Positions 1-6,851 of a DNA stretch of 12,144 nucleotides are shown piece after piece. The translations under genes and the position numbers were made by a program. This DNA is from Smittium mucronatum (lineage: Eukaryota; Kickxellomycota; Harpellomycetes; Harpellales; Legeriomycetaceae). The notes beneath the pieces were generated by a model. It was not told the origin of the DNA. It did not search any database and was given only the letters and a program-made list of their open reading frames with translations. Where the stretch lies: contig LSSL01006947.1 of the NCBI GenBank assembly GCA_001953115.1, positions 1-12,144 of the forward strand, given 5' to 3'. The first letter of the stretch is position 1. Each line of letters starts with the position of its first letter.

Positions 1-24
1 AAAAAAAAAAAAAAAAAAAAAAAA
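1..24. repeat. Homopolymer A tract (24 A)
   Basis: Twenty-four consecutive A residues open the window, followed by TTAAAA. It could be a genomic poly-A run, the tail of a retroposed copy, or an assembly edge where a contig broke in a homopolymer. Nothing to its left is visible, so these cannot be separated. Confidence 0.9.
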
Positions 25-431
25 TTAAAATCGAGAATCATAGGTTTATTCGAGAGCAGGTTTTTTTAGAATTTGATTATACATTGGCTGAGTTTTCAAT
101 AAAAAAAATCAAAACTTGGCTATTAAAAAGCTTTTAATTCGGTGGCACCGGGATTTTTTATAAAGGATGCTGGCAAGAGGGCGAAATTCACGACTCTTGA
201 AGACTTTAATAAGATAATTGTATAAAACATCAAACGAAAATTATGATACCAGCGATAACTTTAGCCCTTCTTTTCCAACAAGGATAAATATATTAGAGCC
301 AATAATTTCATTCATAACCGTCTACCATTTAACCATAACATTTCCGTTAAACATTCTTTTCAAGATTTCCCTATTAAATTTCTCGCATTTTAACCACAGT
401 TTTTCGTCCTACAACGTTTTATTGTTTCCAA
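25..431 (+). other. Leader / gene-boundary region with short coding-like frames
   Basis: No complete gene is visible here. The stretch at about 140-205 is clearly less A+T-rich than typical intergenic DNA in this window and is open in several frames. In one frame (127-225, TAA at 223-225) it reads ...SVAPGFFIKDAGKRAKF..., which could be the 3' end of a gene entering from the left. In another frame, ATG at 167-169 starts a 16-residue peptide ending at TAA 215-217. The overlapping open frames cannot all be real. The J-protein frame upstream of ATG 432 is open back to a TAA at 375-377. It contains Arg, Ser, Thr and hydrophobic residues but no ATG and no acidic residue. A splice-acceptor-like TTTTAACCACAG ends at 399. 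The region is best treated as the 5' flank of the J-protein gene, with its exact 5' structure unresolved. Confidence 0.4.
167..217 (+). other. Short ORF encoding a presequence-like peptide (uORF or detached first exon)
   Basis: ATG at 167 opens the 16-codon frame MLARGRNSRLLKTLIR followed by TAA. The peptide has five Arg and one Lys, no acidic residue, and Leu/Ile/Ala spaced between basic residues, as in mitochondrial presequences. It lies 215 nt upstream of a J-domain ORF whose closest family type is mitochondrial, and that ORF starts almost directly at the J-domain with no targeting sequence. The frame differs from the J-domain frame, and I find no GT donor between 167 and 214 to splice them together. 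It may be an upstream ORF, an exon separated by a sequence error or non-canonical intron, or chance. Confidence 0.25.
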
Positions 432-1229
432 ATGTTCAAAAGACGGACGGAGAACTATTATCAGATTTTAAAGCTGCCTACAAACAGCTCCAAAAAAGAA
501 ATCAAGGCTCAATTTTATAAATTATCACTAAAATGCCATCCTGATATGATCAAAAGAAAATTTCCCTTAACCAGCAATGAAAACGTTGAAGAAGTTTCCC
601 AACAAGACCAAAATATTGAAGCTAGCAAACGAGAATTCTTAAGAATAAGTGAGGCGTACAAAACGCTATCCAATGAAAAACTTAGGAGAGATTATGATCG
701 TAAAATAGGGGTAAGGAATTTAAATTCACAAATAAATTTTAATCAGTACCATAGGGTACATCCTCAAAGGTCCCATCATCAAAATAATATGCATGATTCA
801 AGCAATAGCTTTAATAATAATTGGAAAAGGGATGATTCTTCCCAATTCAACTTTTATAAAGCTTACAAAAATCCCAATTTTTATAGCAGCGGAGCCCAAA
901 ATGGTCCCCAAACCTCAAGCTTTCGGGATTTCGGAAATTCTCGCAATGGAAATTCTAATTTAAATTCGCAAACCATTAACTATATGAAGAATAATTTTAA
1001 TAATCCTGGGTTTTTTGGAGATTTCCGAAATGGAAAAGCTTCCAACACAGGAAATAAACCCGACTTCAAAGACAACTCTAATCAAAATAATTCTGATCAG
1101 AAATATCACCTCAATGATAATCAAACTGATTTCAAGGAATACGTTGACCATTATTCCACTTTTGCTGCGTCCTTTACTGTAGTCGGAATTGTTGCATTTA
1201 TAGGCTTTAGGGTATCCGCTTTGTTCTAA
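432..1229 (+). CDS. J-domain (Hsp40) protein with C-terminal membrane anchor, DNAJC30/Jid1-like
   Basis: This is a 265-residue co-chaperone that should stimulate the ATPase of an Hsp70 partner. A J-domain occupies residues about 8-91: YYQILKLP opens helix I, the invariant HPD is at 36-38, and FLRISEAYKTLSNEKLRRDYD closes helices III-IV. The loop between HPD and helix III is longer than usual by roughly 15 residues. Residues 100-240 are Asn/Ser-rich and probably disordered, with QFNFYKAY near 138-145 recalling the FNFDAFYQAHYG motif of DNAJC30. A hydrophobic segment at about 243-261 ends almost at the C-terminus, so the protein is probably tail-anchored or a single-pass membrane protein. J-domain first, linker, then terminal membrane segment is the DNAJC30/Jid1 plan, which suggests the mitochondrial inner membrane. 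ATG 432 is the first in-frame ATG after TAA 375, but it leaves no presequence, so the true start may lie in an unrecognised upstream exon. The J-protein assignment is firm; the subfamily is inferred from layout and short motifs. Confidence 0.88.
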   Translation: MFKRRTENYYQILKLPTNSSKKEIKAQFYKLSLKCHPDMIKRKFPLTSNENVEEVSQQDQNIEASKREFLRISEAYKTLSNEKLRRDYDRKIGVRNLNSQINFNQYHRVHPQRSHHQNNMHDSSNSFNNNWKRDDSSQFNFYKAYKNPNFYSSGAQNGPQTSSFRDFGNSRNGNSNLNSQTINYMKNNFNNPGFFGDFRNGKASNTGNKPDFKDNSNQNNSDQKYHLNDNQTDFKEYVDHYSTFAASFTVVGIVAFIGFRVSALF

Positions 1230-1747
1230 TATACTCTTTTCTGCTTGATCCAACTCTTCAGACTACTATGATGCACGCCTCACATTGAGCAAGTCCGATA
1301 TACCCCTGATTATCATCGAATAGATCATGTACATTTGCCATTTTTTGTAGCTCACCTTGTATTAATTTTTTTATTAGATCTCATTCACTTTCATCCAGTC
1401 TGTCTGCGTGATTTTATCCTTGCCACAATCATTTTTTTTTATAGAATTCCATATCCAAAACAACCTTTATACAAATCCTTAGTTCAAGTCTTTATATTTC
1501 TTATTATACGTTGATTTTCCCAGTGACCTTATTATTCCACTTGTAATATAATAAAGAAAATAAATTCGCCAATCATTAAAACTCATCTAACAAAAATCAA
1601 GTTAGTGAAAAAATAATAAATGAAATAAAAAAAATATTTATTATCTTTTGAGTATGATATATAAAATAATAGTTATAAAGAGATTTATAATGAAATAGAA
1701 GGAATAATCTTTTCTCTAAGTACTATTCCTAAATTCCATGGAAATTA
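1230..1747. other. Convergent intergenic region with an in-frame stop-free stretch
   Basis: This is the interval between two convergent genes. Its first two thirds are less A+T-rich than ordinary spacer. In the same frame as the upstream J-protein, after TAA 1227-1229 and TGA 1269-1271, it is open for 81 codons from 1272 to the TGA at 1515-1517. That frame has no Met and is rich in Phe, Leu, Ile and His (for example HLPFFVAHLVLIFLLDLIHF). It may be 3'UTR, a decayed exon, or a C-terminal extension reached by splicing. From about 1540 the sequence becomes A+T-rich, with AATAAA on the plus strand near 1550 and TTTATT near 1637. These are possible poly(A) signals for the plus-strand and minus-strand genes respectively. 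Confidence 0.5.
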
Positions 1748-4705
1748 TTACCAATGCAATGTTTCAATTAAATAGCCGTTGTGATTATAGACACTTCTGA
1801 ATGGATTATTGCTAGCATCGGTGGGTCTACTTCGATCATTAGACTCTTCTACGCCATCAAGTTTATTTTGAGATATTTGATCTGCCTCATGGAATGGGAC
1901 CAGGACAGGAAGGATGTCTTTCATCAAAAAAGATGTGGAATATTCATTGAATTTTATGGTCCTTTCGATGAATTTCAACAATGTCTTAGAAGAATAATTT
2001 TCGTCTGTTATCAAAAAGTTCATATGACTATCAATGAACATATTCAACCACAAAACACTTGATTGAATTTTTAAATTTTGTCTCTTGTGAATCTCGATGG
2101 ATCTACCCATGTCCAAATCAATAGGAAGCTCAGCAATATCAATCGATATCCCAGGAAGTTTGGAGTCTTGTAGATATGATAAGTATCTCCCCAAATCATT
2201 ATTCAACTCAGTGCAAGGAATCCTCATTTTAATCGAATCATAGATTATTAATTCTAGAGTCCAAATAGAGAAAACTGTAACAAATGGATCTAACTTTGAC
2301 AAGCAAAAACGCAAATTATTATCCTTCAGAGGAACCATAACTGAACACGACATCAATTTGAAGAATAGATCAAAAGTTGCAGCGTCTTTATTGTTCAGTG
2401 AGATAGTTGGATATTTTTTAAACCTGTTTTCGGATTTTTTTGTACCAATCGTTCTGTCAAAATTGTAATAGTAATTGACTCTCTCTATTCCCTTGAGATA
2501 TTTAACGGCTGTATTTTTATCTATGATTCTTGAAGCGATAATTGAAATCAATTCAGTAATATCTTCTTCATAAATGTCATCAATATTGTCTAAGGCAAAC
2601 AGTATTGTGGAAAAAACTGGGAAGTTAATATTACCATCTTTAATCATATACTTGGTAAGTTCCTTGATTAGTGGGTTTTTATTCTTAACCAAATAATAAG
2701 AAACTAAACCCTTGGATAATAAAAGCTCCAAATACTTTAAAGCAAAATTTCCTTTTGAAAGTGAGTCCATAATGATTTTTACTGAGGATGTGACAAAAAA
2801 TGGTGAAGGGTTTCCAGAGTCTAGATAATCTACAAATTTAGAAGCTAAGATGGATTCTCCCGACCCATTTTTGGTGTAATTGAATAGAGAATCCAAGGCT
2901 AGTTGTTCGGATATTTGACTCTTGACATTTTCGGAAACCACCAACCCAGCAGTGGAAATCACTTTAGAATATTTTTTTAAAAATTCATTTCCTGATTCAC
3001 AGGTAGATATTTCCTGAGAAGATTTTTTGGAATCCTCAGTAAAAAACAAGGAACTGTCTATTTTACTTTCTTTATTTTTGCCCAACTCTATCGAAAGAGC
3101 AAGGTTAAATGTAGGGAGTTCGAAGTTGACTAAAAACGTAGTAGATGTCCAGGTAGTATACCCGGCATTATTGACAACTCCTAAAGAACCAACGATACCC
3201 ACGACTTTAGTACTAGATTCGTTGAGCGAATAGTTTTTCATTTCCTCGGTTGAGTTCATTATTTTAGCATGGTAATATATTTTAATTCCACTGTTTTCCG
3301 TGCTAGATAATAACAAATTATATATGTTTATGTCGGGAATTCTTAACTCGTTCAAAACATTCCCATGCTCCATATCCCATAAGGTTATATTGTGAGATAT
3401 TTTATTCTTGGCATCAAATCTGAGACCAATAGCAGCCACTATGTTCTTTTGCAAGTCTAAAAAGTAGGTAGGTTGACCGTTATCAAAAGTGGATTTTTGC
3501 AAAATTTCGTGTAAAGGAGATTTGAGATTTTTCGGCGATTCCTTTCTATTAAATCCAAGGTATCCATTCAATATTAATCTTTTTTTAACTGCCATTTTAC
3601 CGAATTCAGAAGAGGATTGTGCTGTATTTTTTGACGGAATCAAGCTAGCTTCCAAAAAATCCCCGGAAGAGTCAAATAATCTGACATAGCGACATTCAGA
3701 GTCAATCTGGACGGATTTAGGGTTAGAATCGATGATATCTGAGAAATTATAGATATTCTGAAGTTGGAAATTGCAATTGGAAGTATCAAAAGACAAATCT
3801 AACAAATGACTATTAACTGATTTTTTCTTATCTAAGGATTCTATAGCTAAAAGAAGTCTTAGTGATTCATCGGGATTTGAATAATTGGGATCAGGGGAAG
3901 GATTTTTGAAATTATAACTGAAATTACATGATATCACATTAAACTCGGAACTCTTGCCAGATAAATATTGATATTCAGGTGTGCTAAATAAAACTTTCTG
4001 AAGATCATGACTCAAAACAGAAATTGAAGAATCTCTGAAAATCACAATCAGCACTAATCCCAAGTCTGTAAAGATGGGCTCAATGAGATAGATTCTAGAA
4101 TTCTTTTTTTTGAATACAGATTTGGGAATTCTTATCAACCCCTCAAGATTCTGGTTAGAATCTTTAATATCAGACCACCTCCATATAGTCTTTCCTTCAG
4201 CGCCTTTGGGAAGCTCTAATGATTTCTCTAAAGCTGCATACACATAACCATTGATAGATTGAGGATAGCTTGAAGGATTTGAAATTCTTTCCGAGTCAGA
4301 AATTTTAATGTATTTGATTTCAGAGGAAAATTCTGGTTTCCCCGGAACGTTCCACTCTATTAAAACTTTTTGGCTGCTCTTGTCGATAACCTTAGCACCT
4401 CGACCCTGGACGGTTAATAGATAAACTTCTTCAAAATTGAATAAAGAAAGATCGGATTTGGAATTAGAGGCTTGTACTGAAGAACTGCTGTTTTTCTCTA
4501 TCGAAATACCGGATTCAGATTTATCACTCTCGATTTTTTCTGAATCAGAAGTTTTTTCGTCTGAATCGGATTTATTTTGAGTATCTTCTAAGCTTGAAGT
4601 GTCTATAATTTTCCCGAGTCTCAAGGGGAAATTTGAAGAGTAAGTGATAGCATTGTAATTTACTAGACCAACGGATCTTGTAATCGAAACTTTATTTTTA
4701 TCCAT
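1748..4705 (-). CDS. NOL11: NOL11/Utp8-like nucleolar protein of the small-subunit processome (t-UTP/UtpA)
   Basis: This is a 985-residue uninterrupted ORF. Known members (human NOL11, yeast Utp8, both a little over 700 residues) belong to the t-UTP/UtpA subcomplex that joins pre-18S rRNA synthesis and processing in the nucleolus. The match comes from reading conserved blocks. VYLLTVQGRGAKVIDKSSQK followed by EWNVPG (about residues 95-121) corresponds to the first propeller strands. YVYAALEKSLEL with a following IWRW comes next. TYFLDLQKNIVAAIGLRFD then ITLWDMEHG (about 413-448) resembles the last WD-type blade. The C-terminal half is helical and carries VLWLNMFIDSHMNFLI (884-899), equivalent to the terminal helical block of NOL11. 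An acidic, Ser-rich insertion (about 42-80) and other loops explain the extra length. The start is ATG at 4705-4703, with an in-frame TAG three codons upstream; the GTG just before it is not expected to initiate in a eukaryote. A candidate 5'UTR intron lies upstream. Utp8 and NOL11 are treated here as one family, and identification rests on pattern recall, not a search. Confidence 0.7.
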   Translation of the reverse strand: MDKNKVSITRSVGLVNYNAITYSSNFPLRLGKIIDTSSLEDTQNKSDSDEKTSDSEKIESDKSESGISIEKNSSSSVQASNSKSDLSLFNFEEVYLLTVQGRGAKVIDKSSQKVLIEWNVPGKPEFSSEIKYIKISDSERISNPSSYPQSINGYVYAALEKSLELPKGAEGKTIWRWSDIKDSNQNLEGLIRIPKSVFKKKNSRIYLIEPIFTDLGLVLIVIFRDSSISVLSHDLQKVLFSTPEYQYLSGKSSEFNVISCNFSYNFKNPSPDPNYSNPDESLRLLLAIESLDKKKSVNSHLLDLSFDTSNCNFQLQNIYNFSDIIDSNPKSVQIDSECRYVRLFDSSGDFLEASLIPSKNTAQSSSEFGKMAVKKRLILNGYLGFNRKESPKNLKSPLHEILQKSTFDNGQPTYFLDLQKNIVAAIGLRFDAKNKISHNITLWDMEHGNVLNELRIPDINIYNLLLSSTENSGIKIYYHAKIMNSTEEMKNYSLNESSTKVVGIVGSLGVVNNAGYTTWTSTTFLVNFELPTFNLALSIELGKNKESKIDSSLFFTEDSKKSSQEISTCESGNEFLKKYSKVISTAGLVVSENVKSQISEQLALDSLFNYTKNGSGESILASKFVDYLDSGNPSPFFVTSSVKIIMDSLSKGNFALKYLELLLSKGLVSYYLVKNKNPLIKELTKYMIKDGNINFPVFSTILFALDNIDDIYEEDITELISIIASRIIDKNTAVKYLKGIERVNYYYNFDRTIGTKKSENRFKKYPTISLNNKDAATFDLFFKLMSCSVMVPLKDNNLRFCLSKLDPFVTVFSIWTLELIIYDSIKMRIPCTELNNDLGRYLSYLQDSKLPGISIDIAELPIDLDMGRSIEIHKRQNLKIQSSVLWLNMFIDSHMNFLITDENYSSKTLLKFIERTIKFNEYSTSFLMKDILPVLVPFHEADQISQNKLDGVEESNDRSRPTDASNNPFRSVYNHNGYLIETLHW

Positions 4706-4719
4706 CACTATCTATATAT

Positions 4720-4797
4720 CTTGAAAAAAATAAATTATCGTCGCTTTAAAGATTAGTGCGTCGGCTCTTAGTATCTTAAATCAAAACTTCAACATAC
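4720..4797 (-). other. Candidate 78-nt 5'UTR intron of the NOL11-like gene
   Basis: On the minus strand, GAG is followed by GTATGT (complement of 4797-4792), the classic fungal 5' splice site. Two branch-like motifs follow: TACTAAG (complement of 4773-4767) and CACTAAT (complement of 4758-4752). The second lies about 33 nt from a T8CAAG acceptor ending at 4720. Splicing would leave a short leader reaching the ATG at 4705. No in-frame ATG is available upstream of the donor, so the intron would be wholly in the 5'UTR. Donor, branch and acceptor occurring together at suitable distances is good support, but there is no transcript evidence. Confidence 0.5.
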
Positions 4798-4979
4798 CTC
4801 TTTTTTTTTCAGTTCAGCAATGAAAATTTTTTTGACCAAAATAAAAATTACTCTGCCATTGGAAGGCTCAAAACATAATATCTAATAGGAGGCAAATAGC
4901 ATTTTTCCTATTGTATTACAAGAAAAAATAGTAACCTATATATTGGTTAGATCAAAAAAAATGTTGAAAGGCTATACCA

Positions 4980-4998
4980 ATTAATATGACATATTAAT
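4980..4998. repeat. Near-perfect AT-rich palindrome, 9-bp arms
   Basis: ATTAATATG and CATATTAAT flank a single A. The arms are perfect complements. The spacer is too short for a stable RNA hairpin loop, so a two-fold protein-binding site or cruciform is more likely than an RNA structure. It sits inside the inverted-repeat cluster. Confidence 0.7.
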
Positions 4999-5019
4999 GC
5001 ATAACAACTAAACAAGAAT

Positions 5020-5052
5020 TTTTTGACCCCTTCAGGGTTGAAGGGGCAAAAA
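5020..5052. repeat. Strong GC-containing hairpin
   Basis: TTTTTG-a-CCCCTTC (5020-5033) pairs with GAAGGGG-CAAAAA (5040-5052) around the loop AGGGTT. This gives 13 base pairs with one bulged A. It is the most stable stem noticed in the non-coding DNA and the G+C-richest spot in this spacer. On the plus strand the stem starts with T5 and ends with A5; the same holds on the minus strand because the arm is symmetrical. Function is unknown; candidates are a structured transcript end or part of a miniature element. Confidence 0.75.
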
Positions 5053-5085
5053 TAACACGTATTTACCAAATAGTATGCTATTTGC

Positions 5086-6296
5086 ATTTACCATATTTTA
5101 TATATTCATTGGTAATTATTAAAGATAATCAATTAAAAGTATTCAGTTTATAGAAATTCCGAAATCTTTACAAATCTAAACCCTGAAAAAATTAACTCTT
5201 TAAGAGACCAAATTCTTCTCTAGCAGTTTTCTATGAATTTCGGTCGAAAAAAAATTAAATAAAAATAATTGCCATTTCTTTGAGCTTAACGATTCTTATT
5301 AAAAATGCGACTATTTGCATCCAATAAGGATCATTTGTCGTAACCATTTATTGTAATCACTGATTGAAAAGCTTAGAATTTTCATATTTCTAGACTTCAA
5401 AGTAATAATTTTCCTGTCTCATAAATGTTAGGAATTTACAATAGTCAAAACGGATTAAAACAATTTTATCTTATAAAAAACGAATTTAGGGTCTCCCAAT
5501 GCCTTTAACTAATGCAATAAAAAGCGCCACATATTTTAATAGAGGTAAAGAATAATATTGATATGTTAATAATATATTTGAAACGCTTTTCAAATAAAAA
5601 TCAAGTCTGGATCATGTATTTTTATTTAATAACAAGGTCTCTGTCTTTAAACCAAATCCTTATACAAATCAGCTAATGAAATAAAAATATTCAAAATTAG
5701 TCTGCATTTCAAAAAAAAATCATACCAAGATAAAAATCAAACCTTAGCGAAAATTATTGGTTTTTTAAAAGGGATAAAAAAATTCCCAGCGGTTATTTTT
5801 TAATCCTATGGGGATATATAACTAAAAGAAATTTCCACCCTTGTAACTATAGATCTTTTATATTTCATCGATCTAGATGTAGTCTTGAGGCTATAAATTT
5901 AATTCGAATATTAGCCATATTTACTATTTTTATTTTATTAAAACACTGATAAGGATATTCATATATTCAAGGTAACCTTTTATTATATTCACTGTATAAA
6001 TTCCGTCATTTGATTAAATTCTAGGTAATTTGAGAGAAAAATACAGGGTATAAGGTATAATCATTTTTACAGTATAACATATTTTCTCCCTTATCTACTA
6101 CTTTCCGTTTTGATATCTTGAATCATACCCCTATATGATTTATTTTTTGAATTCAATTCAATTAAATACACACGTGATACATATTATTTGAAAGAAATCT
6201 GGCCAGGGGTCGTGGTATTAAGTATAAACCTTCATACTTTTTTAAAAAATTGTTATACTTTAATTTAAAATTTCTGAATAAATTATCATTCCTATG
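5086..6296. other. Gene-free A+T-rich spacer
   Basis: I see no supportable gene in this 1.2-kb stretch. All frames are broken by frequent stops, and no tRNA-like B-box or rRNA segment was recognised. Small inverted repeats occur, for example TAGATC at 5850-5855 with GATCTA at 5870-5875. A slightly less A+T-rich patch lies near 6195-6220, just downstream of the secreted-protein ORF. The spacer must contain upstream sequence of the NOL11-like gene and the 3' flank of the secreted-protein gene, since both are on the minus strand. Confidence 0.6.
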
Positions 6297-6803
6297 TTAT
6301 AAAATTATTAAAACTCTACAGTTAGATCCTCCGTTGTTTATTTCCTTTCTAATTTGTGAGGAGTGATATCTTGAGCCTATTCTTTTCTTTTCGCAGTTAA
6401 AATGTGTGGTGCAATCCCCACCTCCACTATATCCTCTGGTGCAATACGATGATTTGTAATTGTAGATTAAACTGAAAATCTTGATAATGGCACTTCTGGT
6501 CTCAGATGCCCCTCTAAATTTTCTACAGCTCACGTAAATTTCGGAAGTAATGTTTTCCGGATTATTCGATGACTTATTAAAGCTTATGTTACATTGGTCC
6601 CCATTACACAAATACTTTACTTGTTTCTTAACTTGGTAAAAGTCATTTTCATTGAAGCATTCATCGTCTTGTAAATATTCGTTTTTATCTCTCATTTCCG
6701 TGTAGTTGATCATTCTTTTTGCATAAATTTGGGTAATGTTAGAATCGATTAAACTAAAAATAAATAACAAAACCAAAAACTGCATATAAATCAAGGTGTT
6801 CAT
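6297..6803 (-). CDS. Small secreted Cys-rich protein, family not recognised
   Basis: This is a 168-residue ORF starting at ATG 6803-6801. Residues 1-28 form a convincing signal peptide: a long hydrophobic core (FLVLLFIFSLI) ending near IYA, with cleavage likely before K29. The mature part has eight Cys (49, 66, 71, 93, 121, 131, 137, 162), an even number that would allow four disulfides. It has four N-glycosylation sequons (N33-Y-T, N72-I-S, N76-K-S, N84-I-T). A Gly-rich stretch (YSGGGDC) lies at 125-131. There is no second membrane segment; the C-terminal RVLIIL is too short. I do not recognise the family. Small size, secretion and Cys content are typical of secreted virulence-associated or surface proteins, but that role is inference. 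The Cys placement in an otherwise stop-dense region argues that the ORF is real. Other in-frame Met codons at 7 and 31 are possible starts, but only the first two keep a signal peptide. Confidence 0.65.
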   Translation of the reverse strand: MNTLIYMQFLVLLFIFSLIDSNITQIYAKRMINYTEMRDKNEYLQDDECFNENDFYQVKKQVKYLCNGDQCNISFNKSSNNPENITSEIYVSCRKFRGASETRSAIIKIFSLIYNYKSSYCTRGYSGGGDCTTHFNCEKKRIGSRYHSSQIRKEINNGGSNCRVLIIL

Positions 6804-6841
6804 GTTATTAAAATATTGGTCAAAGCGTAGACAACCTCATA

Positions 6842-6851
6842 TATTTATATA
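6842..6851 (-). promoter_or_regulatory. TATA-like element upstream of the secreted-protein ORF
   Basis: On the minus strand TATATAAATA lies 38-47 nt upstream of the ATG at 6803, and ACCAATAT lies between it and the ATG. Position and orientation fit a core promoter with a very short leader. In DNA this A+T-rich the motif is common by chance, so confidence is low. Confidence 0.25.

Larger units (their letters stand above)
4884..5085. repeat. Inverted-repeat-dense cluster
   Basis: About 200 bp hold at least six inverted repeats. GCAAATAGCAT (4892-4902) is matched by its exact complement ATGCTATTTGC at 5075-5085, which frames the cluster. Inside are AATAGG/CCTATT (4884-4889 with 4907-4912), TAACC/GGTTA (4932-4936 with 4945-4949), a 19-bp palindrome (4980-4998), a GC-rich hairpin (5020-5052) and CAAATAG/CTATTTG (5067-5073 with 5078-5084). 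It lies 90 to 290 bp beyond the candidate 5'UTR intron of the NOL11-like gene. It may be an old miniature element or upstream regulatory DNA. I see no flanking target duplication. Confidence 0.55.

Noticed and set aside
218..520. Open frame overlapping the start of the J-protein
   Set aside because: It begins with TTG, overlaps the J-domain in another frame, and its product has no recognisable feature.
960..1253. Minus-strand open frame over the J-protein 3' end
   Set aside because: It has no ATG at its start and is antisense to the Asn-rich linker and membrane segment, whose codon bias leaves the reverse frame open.
1290..1530. Three EF-hand-like loops on the minus strand (VTGKINV, GKDKITQTDW, DDNQGYIGLAQ), spaced about 34 and 38 codons apart like calmodulin-type hands
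   Set aside because: They lie in different frames separated by stops, two loops lack a key residue, and the longest open frame of this stretch is on the opposite strand. The spacing is suggestive, but the evidence is too weak to call a pseudogene; a profile search with frameshifts would decide.
1781..2062. Plus-strand open frame inside the NOL11-like gene, and similar ones near 3027 and 3489
   Set aside because: These are antisense shadows of a 985-codon gene, with no independent coding features.
5170..5185. AAACCCT as telomeric repeat
   Set aside because: A single occurrence with no tandem array; not telomere sequence.
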